From contig JAZHRO010000022.1 in NCBI GenBank assembly GCA_037157565.1, positions 2,728,001-2,792,000 of the forward strand: a stretch of 64,000 nt of DNA, given 5' to 3'. The notes below the pieces were generated by a model, which saw only the letters and a list, made by a program, of their open reading frames with translations, was not told where the DNA came from and ran no database searches. A program made the translations under genes and the position numbers. Shown here piece by piece: positions 1 through 10,122 of the stretch (its first letter is position 1; the number at the start of each line of letters is the position of its first letter). Source of the stretch: Thalassia testudinum. Taxonomy: Eukaryota; Streptophyta; Magnoliopsida; Alismatales; Hydrocharitaceae.

Positions 1-329
1 ATTCATTTTACTTCATTCATTTCATTGGTAGGATTCTTTGTGTTGGAATTCCAATGTTGTTTGTGACTTCTCTTTGTTGGTAAAAGAGAAGTGGTTTGTA
101 AGAGGTTGTGCCACCCTCGTTCAAGTGGTACGTTAGTGGATTGATTAGCGTTGCTTAGTCGAGAAAATCCTAAGTTGGGAGGCTTAGGTAGTGGTTTTTA
201 TCCGTAGGGATTTCCACTATAAATCTTTGTGTATATTGTAGGATTATTTTGTTGTGCCATATTTTTATTACAACCAATATCACACTTGATCATGTGTTTG
301 TGGCCAAGTAAGATTTGCAGGACCCCTCA
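1..329 (+). repeat. Copia LTR, right-hand part (5' LTR of a Sirevirus-like element)
   Basis: The stretch ends in CA at 329, two bases before an initiator-Met-type primer site, so it is the end of a 5' LTR whose start lies outside the window. A TATA-like TATAAAT sits at 218-224. The matching 3' LTR start is at 7343, but the two pieces do not overlap, so their identity cannot be compared. Confidence 0.75.
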
Positions 330-331
330 TT

Positions 332-343
332 TGGTATCAAAGC
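332..343 (+). other. Primer binding site (initiator Met tRNA type)
   Basis: TGGTATCAAAGC differs by one base from TGGTATCAGAGC, the common plant LTR-element primer site complementary to the 3' end of initiator-Met tRNA. It lies two bases after the LTR end. Confidence 0.8.
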
Positions 344-378
344 TTGACCATGAAGGAGATGTCACATTTGACCTTCAT

Positions 379-671
379 ATGGTCGCAAGAAGTTTTATGG
401 AGGGACAATCACTTTTCCAACCACCACTATTTGACGGATCAAATTATGATTATTGGAAAAGAAGAATGCAAAATTTTCTTGAAACAATGGACTTTGAGAT
501 TTGGCATATGATTGAGTCTAAATAGATGCCAAAGAAAGAAGAAAAAGAGTTAATGAAGGAAGAAAAGAAGAAAGCAACAAATAATGCTAAAGCCATGAAT
601 GCACTATTTTGTGCATTAACAAGAGAGGAATTCAACAAAGTTGCTTCATGCAAAAATGCATATGAGATATG
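379..671 (+). pseudogene. gag: Copia gag, N-terminal part, interrupted
   Basis: The reading frame downstream of the primer site contains PPLFDGSNYDYWKRRM and later FEIWHMIE, the start of the copia-type gag (DUF4219/UBN2-like region). Candidate starts are ATG at 379 and 397. An in-frame TAG at 523-525 breaks it, after which the same frame continues through a Lys/Glu-rich stretch and a segment reading NALFCALTREEFNKV. At 671 the frame is cut by a solo LTR (672-5979) and resumes at 5980 as a Trp-Asn-Gln continuation, so the two halves are one gene. It would have encoded the capsid-type structural protein. Gag is not functional here. Confidence 0.8.
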
Positions 672-1420
672 TGATGGGAACACCATCGTGAGCCATAGCT
701 AGCTAAATTTGGTCTGATAAAGTTGATAAAAGCTCCTACATAACCATCAGAGGGTTATATATGCATAATGTTCTGTTTTGAGAAGAAGATAAGAAACTAG
801 GGTTATTTCTGTAATTTTAACAGCATTCTACAAATACAGAATAACCATGGGGTATTTCAAGGGTTTATTAAAAGTCATATGATCATTAATGTCTAATAAG
901 TGAGTCTATGCAGAATGAAACGGGTTTTCACGCATTTCAAGAATTAATGGAATCTGAAATCCTAAAAATAGACCCACTTAATTAACTAAGGTTCTGGTCA
1001 GAATAAAATTCATCTAAACCCTCTAAAATTCATATAAAAATATTATATAGGGTCTGGTATCTTTGATTTGACCATTAGAATATATTTTGACCTAAAATAG
1101 TCACAGATGGAAAGTTGCCCAAATTTAGGTAACTACGTAAATTACCCAGTCAAACTTGGTCAAAACATAAATCCGAATTCACCATCAGATTCCTTGGGTC
1201 CAAATTAGGTTTGTATCAAAATTTGGGCCCAATCAGAGATCACCTTGACGAAGTTTGTAATTTAGTCCAGTCTGATTCTTTCTCTCACACATGCACCTCT
1301 AGTTTTCGAAATCTATTGCAAATAGGTCCCTAACTTCATCATCTTCTTGATATTTAGGTCCCCTCTACCTTCAAAGCTTCAAAACTCCTAATCCTACTTC
1401 GCCGATGTAACGAATGTGTG

Positions 1421-2308
1421 CCCCAGACGTCTTTTAAGACGTCTGGGAGGTGGCCCAGACGTCGGACCAGACGTCTGGGATCACAACCAGACGTCTGATA
1501 AGACGTCTGGGATCGTTTCCAGACGTCTGGAAATCCGTTATTTTCGACACACGCGAGTCGCCTGCACGCCTGAGAGCGCAGACCGCATATTCCCTCTTTT
1601 TTTTTCTCTCTGCGGCTGCAGGCGGCCTGCCACCTCCTCTCTCCTCCTCGCGCGGCCTTAAAAGGGCCACGCCTCCCCTCCCATCTCCTCCTTCTTCTCC
1701 TTCCTGTGCGCGAGAGCGAGCGGACGCGAGGGCGGCAGCGACGGCCGCAGTGAGCGCGGAGGTGCGGCGTGCGAGGGCGGAGCTCTGCCGTGAGGGCGAG
1801 CTCGCCGGAGCGGCTTGGCCGGCTGGCGGAGGGCACAGGGGGCGCGGAGCGACGCGGAGAGGGACCTGCTGCGGTCTGAGCAGCAGGAGCGCGAGGTGCG
1901 ACGCGGGCGGCGTCGCGAGCAGAGGCCGAGCAGGGTTCTGATTCTGGAAAAATTTCCAGAATCAGACGTCTGGGTTGATAGCCAGACGGCAAGGTCGACG
2001 TCTGTAAGATCATACAGACGTCTGAAAGATGAGTTTTCCGCCTTCTTCTTCCTTCTTGTCGATTGACCGTACTGAGGGAGGGGGGTTGGCTGTGCGCAGG
2101 TTCGCTGATTCGCCATCCTTTGCGAATCAGACGTCTGGAAGTTGTACCAGACGGCGGGAGTGACCTACAGACGTCCGTATGGACCATCGGACATCTGGGG
2201 TATAGGACAGACGTCCCCGCAGGCTTCTGGACGTCTGGGAAACCACGCTGAGCAGGTAATTCTCTGATCCACCGTTTAAGACGTCTGGAAGGAGTTCCAG
2301 ACGTCTGA
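1421..2308 (+). promoter_or_regulatory. GACGTC palindrome array (bZIP C-box-like) in LTR-B
   Basis: By my count 16 GACGTC cores lie in two clusters, seven at about 1424-1530 and nine at about 1963-2308. Most sit in CAGACGTCTG or AAGACGTCTGG. GACGTC is the C-box core bound by plant bZIP factors, which is known biology. That this array is a working enhancer is inference. The equivalent array occurs in every LTR-B copy here. Confidence 0.6.
1937..1966 (+). promoter_or_regulatory. 30 bp perfect palindrome with heat-shock-element-like units
   Basis: Arms TCTGATTCTGGAAA and TTTCCAGAATCAGA flank a central AA. Each arm holds TTCnnGAA, the dimer unit of a heat shock element. It is conserved at 16625-16654 and, on the minus strand, 27235-27264, and is degraded in other copies. 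Confidence 0.5.
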
Positions 2309-4201
2309 TTTTGCACAGTATCGTCTTTTTCGACCCGTTTAGGGCCCGTTCGGGCTCCGTTTTCCGCAATTCGAGTTGCGTTCGTTTCAGAATTAATTCC
2401 TCTACCCGTCTACAGTAGCTATACACTGTTTTGAGACACTCCTTGTGTTTGATCCTTGTGATAGGACCTCGTTCAGTTGTAGTCTTGAGAGTCGCGGAGG
2501 CACGCGGGATTCCCGATCACGCCCCCATTACTCCCGTTGTACCTGGTAGAGTGGCTTTAAGTATTAATAAAAATTTGTTAAAGTATGGAACCATAACTAG
2601 AACCTAGGACATTGCATGAATCCTAGGAATGAGAAATATATGGAATGATAGTTCCTAGGTGTTGCATGAATCCTAGGACCGGAAAACTAGATTGTATGAT
2701 AGACCCTAGGATATGGCATGAATCCTAGGATGGAAAAACTAGTGGAATATATAATAATGCAGTCTTGGAAAAATGGAAAGGAATATATGAAGCTTCCTGT
2801 AAATTGAATTCACAGCTGCCTGTTATGAATAAAGAAACATGATTGGGATCATGGTTTGTAAGAACGTGAAACTGGAAAGTAAGACATAAGATGTTCTGGA
2901 ACCCTACGGGGAAGTAGGAGTAGAACTCCTAGAAAGCGAATGGAATAGAATTGGGGAAGTGAGCTGGCCCTTGAGTACGGAGTACCAAGGAGAGCGACTG
3001 TCCCCCTGTTTAGTGCAGAGCTGAGCTAGCCACCCCAGGGACCCGGGGGTTAGGACTGGCCACTCTGTACCGACTTGTTGGCCCTCGTGTATGTAGTACC
3101 GAGGAGAGCTAGTAGTGTTAGGAGAGTACTAGCTACCCCACGGGCCCCGGGGTTCTGCTAGCCTCCTTCACCGACTTGTTAGGCCCACTAGGGCAAACCA
3201 GGGTAGTCAGGCGAGGGTGCGCGGACTGTGGAGGGGCAAGGCCCCGGTTTGGTTACTGTGGAGGGGTTGGACCCCTGTTACTGAGAGGGCTCTACCCTGG
3301 TTCCGTGCTGTACTTTGGGCGCACCCGTTAACGGAAACGACTGACCGCGTGCCAGTGCGGGCTAGCTACCTGTGCGTTTATCGCGCGTGCCGTAGTCACC
3401 GTTACGTCTGTCAGTGACCTTGGGGTGGTTGACTGAGGGTAGGATCACCACGGGGGACTCTCCCGGCCAGGAGAGCACCACGTACCACTTCTACTTTTGG
3501 AAAAGACCGCAATCAAGATCGTTCCCACGAGGACATTCGAGATCAAGTAAAGGATCTGAGAAATAAATGAAATAGTGAGAAAAATTGAAAGATGTGAATA
3601 AAGGAAGTAATAGAACATAACAGCTACTGTACACTCTACTGTTGCCTTTAGTTAGTTTGCCACTCTACTCAGCGTTTTGCTGACGTGTTACACTCGTTAC
3701 CTTTTTCAGGACCAGGTGTTGAGCAGCCAGGGTCGGCGGCTGCAGAGGACGCTGGGCCGAGTAGGGTCCAGTAGAGTTACCACAGCCTTTTGTACCTCTT
3801 TTGTTTCTGTTCTAGTGAGTAGTTTTTGTTTCCGCTGTACCTTCTTTACCTGCAGTTATTGTTATATGATAAATGTTGTTTTACTGTTGTGGTGGAACCT
3901 ACTGTAGTAGTTTCTTTCCTTACTGCTGTACTTTCTTACTGTTAGTTATATTCATGCTGAATGTGGTTTATTTTACTGTCTTTTGGTTACTTCCTCGTTG
4001 GACGACTAGGTCTTGGGATTAGTTGAGTCGGTCCGGTTCTCGTGTCTCGTAGGGACTCGGGAACCGGGTCGTTACAGCCGACGACCTTCAATCAAGGATT
4101 ACTCCTTGATTTTGCGCTTAATCTCTTCCAAATTTGGAAGGAAAGTTCCTGAAAGAATCCTCTACGATCTGAACCTATTCTTGGGCTCAAATTCTTTCCT
4201 A

Positions 4202-4227
4202 ATCTCTCATGCGAATGCATGAGAGAT
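4202..4227 (+). repeat. Perfect 11 bp hairpin in LTR-A
   Basis: ATCTCTCATGC is followed by loop GAAT and GCATGAGAGAT. The same hairpin, 12 bp long with a different loop (AAAC), is at 56023-56050 in another LTR-A copy. Confidence 0.6.
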
Positions 4228-5979
4228 GTGGGTTTTTTTTTTGCGTGAAACAAAACCGCCCTCTATGGCCTATATAAAGACCCATGATGCACGCCGACCC
4301 TCCTAAGCTCGTTTTCGGCCTGGAACACCCCTATTTCCTCCCCTCTGGCTGAAAAGCTCCACGAGCTCTGGCAATCTATCTTGACCGTCTTCCTCATCTG
4401 TCTCGCAATACCAGTAGTGGATTTCTCTTCTTCTGCTTCTTCCGCGTTGTGCTAAACCAGCGGATGCCTCTGCCTCCGTCTTCCTCGCCATCCTACCGCC
4501 ACTGGAGCACTCTTAGTCTTCGGTGCCGACCACACCGCAACTGGTGTCTCCTCTACTCCCCGTTGTCCATTAACTACCTAGTTCGATTCCTTAGCCTCAC
4601 ACTTCACAACCACACCAACGCCACTTCATTTCGACCACTACACCACCGTCTATGACTTCATCTTCCACCTCGCTGGCACACCTCCGACGAGCCCTAACGA
4701 CTTCCACACACCACCAAACCAGCTGCTTCCACTCTCCACACCTCCGCCACTCAACCACTGTCAAAAGCCCTAACAAAATTAGGGAGATTGACCACCGTAG
4801 ACACCCACCAAACACACACCCTCTCATGCGCATGTTTTGACCTCGGTAGAGGTCCTTACTCCACCAAACGCTACCGCACGACCACCATCACATTCATCGT
4901 CATCAGGCGACGCTGCTGAACTGTTTTGACGAGGTCGAAAGACCATCTTTTTGGATTTCAAGTTACAGGTCCTCATTGCCATTAGCGAGGAGCTTCGAGC
5001 TTGCTCGAAGCTCGCTTCAGTGGTTATTCGCTCTAGGTAGCAACGTTAGGAGTTGCAGAATCTCTCCAGGATCGCATTTGAACCAACAATTGGGGGCGTT
5101 GACAGCAGCCCTCATGAGCGAATCAAGCGAAGGTGCTGCTACTGTTGCGCCTGAAGAATGATGTGGAACTTTAGTCCCACATCATAAGTGTTGGAGCTCC
5201 CGCAGCCATATAAAGTGTTTTTGTCACTTGGGCTTCGCCTCAAGTAACACGGGGTGAGGTCCCACTACACCCTCACGACCTGACCCGACCTATTGCCTTC
5301 ACTCCTCGATTGCGACCCACGCCTACAGCCCTAGACCCGGGTACGCGCTTAACCCTATTAGCCGATTGAGCTCGGTTTGAAAGAGAAGAGGAAGAGAGAA
5401 AGAAAGAAAGAGCGGGGAATGGAGGGTTTTGCTTCAGAGAAGAACGGCTAACACTTAGCTGTTTGAGAAGGTTGATCTACCTTGTGCGTAAGAAGAAAAG
5501 GCTCAGGTAGAAGAAGGAAAGGAAGAAGAGGAGTAGCTGAAGAAGAAGCCAGGAGGAAGAAGAGTGCCCCTTTGGCACTATAGCATCTGTACGGTTAAGC
5601 CGTCTGACCTGAGTTTCAGCCGTTTGATCTCTGACAGAAGTGCACTGTGCACTTACATGTGTGGCATTTAATTGGTTGATACTGTGCACTTATTTGGTAT
5701 TATTGTATAAGGGTAATTGGTGATTTAAATCACCATTTTATCTTATTGTTTTTGCACATTGCTACTTATTCTCATATATATATATATCATTCTTGCATGG
5801 ATTTTTCATTATAGATTGCTCATCTTTGTGGTTATATTGTGATCTTGAGATTAATTACAATACTTACTCCCAGTGAATGACCTCGGACTTCAAATTCGAG
5901 TATAAATTGTATTTGTTTTCGTGCAATTTTAACCTATACTACAACGCATCTTTTAAAACACCGATTTCGCGTGTGAACA

Positions 5980-6528
5980 ATATGGAACCAGCTCTCTGTC
6001 ATGCATGAAGAAACCACTAACAAAGAAGTAACATGTGATGATTCCAACCCAAGTTCGAAATCAGCTATCAAGGAAGAAAGCCACAAAGATGGAGTTACTC
6101 ATCTATGTCTCATGGCGTCGACAGAATCAAGCGAGGAAGAGGTAAATTATAACCTTACTTTAGATGAATTATTAGATGCATATCATGATTTATACAAATT
6201 GGCTAAAAGATTAAAGAAGGAAAATAAGGAACTTAAGGATAAGTGCTCAAGATTAGAAAATGAAAAAGATGGTTTATCTCTAGGTTTAAAAAATAAAAAA
6301 GGGGAATTAGATGAAGTAAGAGTTGTGAATGTAGAGTTCCATGAGAAAGTAGAAGATCTCAAGGAACAATATATTCACTTTAAAGACACACTTAATGACC
6401 TCAAATATTCTACTAGAACATATGTAGAAAAATATGATGACATTAAAAAAAAGAATCAAAAGAAGATTAGGCATGGATTTTTATATCAAAAGGCTGAGAG
6501 AAGGGAGTCTAATGGACCTTCTAACTAG
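5980..6528 (+). pseudogene. gag: Copia gag, C-terminal part
   Basis: This resumes the gag frame after the solo LTR: the first codons read through Trp-Asn-Gln-Leu into the ATG at 6001 (MHEETTNKE). The usual central gag segment is missing, with the frame jumping from the HEETTN motif to a Ser/Glu-rich stretch. A coiled-coil-like region rich in Lys, Glu and Leu follows (LAKRLKKENKELKDKC and NEKDGLSLGLKNKKGELDE), typical of copia gag C-termini of the Sirevirus type. It stops at 6526-6528 without a visible CCHC knuckle. A nearby PKRIWVLKN segment just after the stop resembles the link to pol, but no protease, integrase, RT or RNase H follows, so the element lost pol. Confidence 0.75.
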
Positions 6529-7342
6529 AAAGGAATTAACAGCCACAGACCCAAAAGAATATGGGTATTGAAAAATTTGTAGAAAATTGTGTTGCAAGTT
6601 ATGGAAAAAATCGACATGGAAATCACAATTGGAGAGGCAACCTTCAACAAGCCAATAATAATCAATTTGGCTATGAAAGATGGTGGAACCAACAATGTCA
6701 ATGGATGCTAGATTTTTGGTGGAGACCCCCTCAACCTGTCTACTGCTATTAGATATAACTTTTTATACCTTAGCAGGTATGATTCCTAAAATTAAATCCT
6801 TATTACTTGCTTAGTTATAAATAAGTCTTTAATATAAAATTGACTAAGCATTGAATTAATTAAATTGGGGTAGCAACTTGATAGGGGGAGAAGAATAAAG
6901 AAAATCAAACCTTGATAAGGGATCATTGTTTGAGGAGGAGAATCAAGATCACTTTCTTAGTAGTATTTAGATAACATATTTATCTATGTTGGACTATATA
7001 ACTCTTATTCAACACTTCATTTTATTCTGATATAATCATTGTGTTAGACTATCATGAATTGCAACTTCTCGTTATCATGAATTTCATAATTTTCATCTTA
7101 TAAATTTGACATCAAGCTTAATAGAATATTACTTAAAAAAGGGGGAGAAGAATGTAAATTTCATTCTTAAAATTTTACTTGTTTAAGTATAATTAATAAC
7201 AAGTCACTTGAGATAAATCTTTTTTTTAATAACAAAAAGAGGAAGTAAAATATGCATGTTGATAGGGGGAGTAATTCTAAAGTAATTATTTATTTTCTCG
7301 CATACATAATTGTAATTTTGTTATCATTAAAGAAGGGGAGAA
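6529..7342 (+). other. Remnant of copia internal region with repeated polypurine tracts
   Basis: No coding domain is recognisable. Purine tracts recur at 6880-6900 (GATAGGGGGAGAAG), 7135-7151 (AAAAAGGGGGAGAAGAA), 7261-7271 (GATAGGGGGAG) and 7329-7342. The last ends directly at the 3' LTR start and is the priming tract. Multiple polypurine tracts upstream of the 3' LTR are a described feature of Sireviruses. Confidence 0.6.
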
Positions 7343-7665
7343 TGTTGAGATCTCTGTTTTGATGAAACAAAATTATGTTTTATTGTGAACTAATTTTTCA
7401 GATCATGCTTGCACAAATCAAGTTAATTATCCTCCACGTAGATTAAAGTGAAGATTATTTTTAGTCAATGTAATTCTTTCATATTTCTTGAGTCTAGAAT
7501 TACTGTAAAGAATCTCAGGATTAAAGATAATCCTTTCTAAATCGTAAAATAAACATCTAGATAGTATTAATCGACCAAAATATTCTAATTGATCAATCAA
7601 ATCAATTGATCGATCAAAATAAGAATATTGATTGATCAAAATAAAAATATTAATCCAAAAAGAAG
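7343..7665 (+). repeat. Copia 3' LTR, left-hand part, truncated
   Basis: It starts TGTTGAGATCTCTG right after the polypurine tract, the usual start of Sirevirus-type LTRs followed by GTTTTGATGA. An A/T-rich stretch with repeated GATCAA follows. Similarity to an LTR body is lost near 7665, so the right end is missing. The exact break is uncertain. Confidence 0.6.
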
Positions 7666-8103
7666 GTGGAATAGCCCCATCCGGGGATGAATCCTTAAAT
7701 GGAAACATATGATGGTGAAGGCATTTAATATGGGCCAGCAGCTAAGGCATAGTTGAGAGGGGGCAAGTTGGCAGTATGAAAGGAAGGATGTAAGAAAAGG
7801 GTTTAAGGGCACCCTCAAGTCATTTTCAATGGCGTATCTACAGATGATAAAATAATCCCCCCTAGTCGGGGAGCATAGGCAGGTGATAATGCTTGGGGTT
7901 TGAAACTGGACCTTTCTAAGTCCGTGTTCCCGCAAAAACCCTTGAATGACAGGTTTACTACAAAAATCAGATTTAAAGGTGTATAGCGCTAGTGTCTCAC
8001 CGGAGAGTTGAGACGCAAAAGACGATGACTCACATTTTTTAGCAATGCCCGACATTGTCTTGAAGGGAACACAGCCACTCTCTTCAAAGGCGAAAGCACA
8101 CAA
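7636..8103 (-). pseudogene. Fragment resembling the plant 'putative gypsy-type transposon' domain (PF04195-like)
   Basis: The minus-strand frame encodes YAIENDLRVPLNPFLTSFL followed by a segment reading LAPSQL and ILNAFTIICF. This layout (an 'R-x-P-L-x-P-F' block followed by 'L-A-P-x-Q-L' and a tryptophan or hydrophobic run) is the core of a domain common in plant transposon proteins and annotated as putative gypsy-type transposon. The fragment is 155 residues, with no neighbouring pol. Recognition is from memory of the pattern, so a profile search would settle it. Confidence 0.5.
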
Positions 8104-8261
8104 CCTTTCTTCTCCGATGGCTTCACTCCTCTGGGGGTGGCGGCTCTAACGGTGTTAGGGTTTCTCCTACAGCAACGAAGCGAGGTGGGGGAGCATTTAT
8201 TGCCCCAACCATCCCCTATTTATAACTCCTGTCACACACGGATTTCAAATTTCAAGCCATT

Positions 8262-8818
8262 ATGTTGCAACAAGCAGGGGGAGACACGAGCGGTTTGGTA
8301 TCCACCAAGTTTTTATCGGGGTTGCATCCCTGTTATCGAGCCACTGGTGATCAGATCCTTACCTCTGATGAGAAGATGGACCTTGAGACCATCTTCTGCC
8401 ATCTCTTGAAGATGGAAGTGCCTGAAGATGTCACTCCAAAGAGTGAGAACTCTGCATTTGCAATTATAGAAGCAAGTGTGGGGTGTGGAAATGGACGATG
8501 CCGAGGCCCAGGTTGCCTCTACCCGAAGTGTCAACATTGTGGACGTTTCAACCATCCATAAGACAAGTACTGGGATAAGTTCAGGAGATCTCCACGTGGG
8601 GCTATTAGCACCTCGCATGTAGACTCCATGACTCTTGAAGATTTTGAGAAGCTACGGGCCGTACTTCATGAAGACAAGTTAACGGTAGCCGTTGCAATGA
8701 CTATTCAAGTTGCCACTGACGCAACGACTTCAGAGGTTGCAAGAGACTATACCGTTAACTTATCCAAGGAGAAGACCGAGAGCATGACTCTTGAGGAAGA
8801 TGAATGGTGGGGCATCTA
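8262..8818 (+). pseudogene. Copia-type gag zinc-knuckle fragment
   Basis: The frame contains CQHCGRFNHP, then an in-frame TAA (8559-8561), then DKYWDKFRRSP and TSHVDSMTLEDFEKLRAV. This matches the copia gag nucleic-acid knuckle CX2CX4HX4C followed by a Trp, except that the last Cys is Tyr. The frame ends shortly before a polypurine tract and a small LTR (8874-9180), so it is probably the collapsed coding region of that element with pol deleted. The N-terminal part of the frame has no recognisable domain. Confidence 0.5.
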
Positions 8819-8873
8819 GTCTCACGAGTTGAAGATCAAGTCATCGGCCCCCTTGCCTTCGACTTGAGGGGTA

Positions 8874-9180
8874 GTGTTAGGAATAAGGATGGGCCACCTG
8901 GAAGTGCCACGTAACAGGCAATAAGAGGACCTTAGGGGTCAACGGTCAAGAGGTCCAAGGGACCAAGTTTTGGGTTTTGCTTTAGTGTCAAGTTTACTAT
9001 TTTTGGTGTTTAGGAAAAATTGTTTTTCGAAATTAGTTTTGTGATTGGTTGTTCCTTATTTAGCGATGTGATTTGTTTCCTATTTTATTGAGATATGTTC
9101 TATCTATAAAAATGTCTTTCCATGTAATTTCTTAAGTCATAATAATATTTCCAATCTTCTACTCCTCTCCTCTCTCAACA
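8874..9180 (+). repeat. Small copia-type 3' LTR (about 307 bp)
   Basis: It begins TGTTAGGAATAAGG directly after the purine-rich TTGAGGGGTAG and ends CTCTCAACA. A TATA-like CTATAAAAATG lies near 9105, followed by CATGTAATTTC, the usual copia LTR order. No 5' partner is visible in the window. Confidence 0.6.
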
Positions 9181-10000
9181 TCACCATTACCAGCCACCAC
9201 CAAGGCAGTCGGCCACCTCAGTTGGACCACCCTAGGCCATCGACCACCTCAGTCGGTCACCCAAGGTAGTTGGCCTCCACAACAACCATCGGCTGCTTCT
9301 CTCCATGTTCACCATGTGAACAATCCTCCTTAGGTTGTTTTCCCACGCACAAGGGAGCCTCCATTTTCTGCTTGCACCAATCTTGACAATTTGATACATG
9401 GATTGTGTACCCTTACCGAGCCAAGTCCTTATTGGAATTGAACTGGACTTTGACTGACAAAGTTGCCAAGCTTAAATCTTGGCTTGGACTTGGCTATGCC
9501 TTGAACGCCTACTATCTAATTATGATGCAGCACACATTTTTTAAATGGGTCTTGGTGATCCAATAAGGATTGTTTAGATCTGTTAAAGAATCTAATTATG
9601 CATAGATCGTGTATATGCGTCTATTAGGGTTTCTTGGGGTGTTATTTCTTTTTTTCTTTTTCTGAGAGTGCACTACCCTTGGTCTCTCTTATGGTTTGAG
9701 TAATGAGTTGTACTCCATATTCTTCCTTTTCTATACTGGAATATCTACGTTTTGCCTATTATTTTGCCGCGCTTCTTTGGAAGGATTTTCATGTAAATCG
9801 TTGTGCCTTGTGGTTGTACTTTGGTGATTGTTCGTGCAATTTTCAACAAATTAGTTGAGCTGCACTGACGAGCTCTTATTGAGCTGAAGTTCCCTGGCCC
9901 TAGCTTTTTTATTAGCCCTCCCCGTAGCTTATTCATCTGATCTGTCTAACGCAAAAGGTGACAATTCTGAATTCGACGTGATAATGGGTATTGTTCCTCT
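9181..10000. other. No intact gene seen
   Basis: Low-copy-looking A/T-rich sequence. The last bases (about 9974-10000) may be the end of an upstream exon of the TPK pseudogene: the frame reads RRDNGY, like the loop of the first EF-hand, before a GTAATT donor-like site. Confidence 0.4.
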
Positions 10001-10122
10001 GTAATTGGTTGCATCATAAAATAATTTAATTTTCTTTGCACGCATCAAAACATGTGCTTTCGTAACTGTACCAAGTTCCCGTGGACATAGTTCTTTTTCT
10101 TGCATTCCATGCGATGCTGCAG

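Larger units (their letters stand above)
1406..4076 (+). mobile_element. Solo LTR, family LTR-B (gypsy), inserted in LTR-A
   Basis: It begins TGTAACGAATG and ends GGTCGTTACA, with duplication GCCGA at 1401-1405 and 4077-4081. Length is 2671 bp, matching the LTRs of the complete LTR-B elements at 14693-27805 and 41875-52380. From left to right it contains a GACGTC cluster, a TTAAAAG TATA-like box near 1658, a GC-rich leader, a second GACGTC cluster, three 50 bp imperfect tandem repeats around GCATGAATCCTAGG (2614, 2664, 2716), a GC-rich segment with short inverted repeats (about 3000-3480) and a T-rich right end with a conserved CTTTTTCAG. Confidence 0.93.
672..5979 (+). mobile_element. Solo LTR, family LTR-A copy 1, inserted in copia gag and split by LTR-B
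   Basis: It starts TGATGGGAACACC and ends GTGTGAACA, flanked by the perfect 5 bp duplication ATATG (667-671 and 5980-5984). Removing the nested LTR-B insert (1406-4076 plus one duplication copy) leaves about 2.63 kb. No primer site, gag or pol lies inside, so it is a solo LTR. A TATA-like TATAAAG is at 5209-5215, preceded by a motif shared with other copies (TTTAGTCCCACATC) and followed by GGGGTGAGGTCCC. A purine-rich tract follows at about 5380-5560. Confidence 0.9.

Noticed and set aside
1421..1531. Repeated short palindromes as a possible CRISPR array
   Set aside because: This is a eukaryotic LTR. Units are unevenly spaced with spacers of 2-25 bases, unlike a CRISPR array.
1354..2316. Long Arg/Ser/Pro-rich frames on both strands over LTR-B starts (also at 15953-16804, 19346-20056, 27085-27777, 41877-42509 and 49722-50600)
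   Set aside because: These arise from GC-rich leader DNA and the repeated GACGTC motif (translated as QTSG, SRRL and similar). Frames overlap on both strands and differ among copies.
3217..3417. 66-residue frame starting MRGLWRGKAPVWLLWRG, present in several LTR-B copies on both strands
   Set aside because: Its conservation follows from the overall near-identity of the LTRs. In both B2 LTRs a 5 bp insertion breaks it, and it has no recognisable domain. Not called as a gene.
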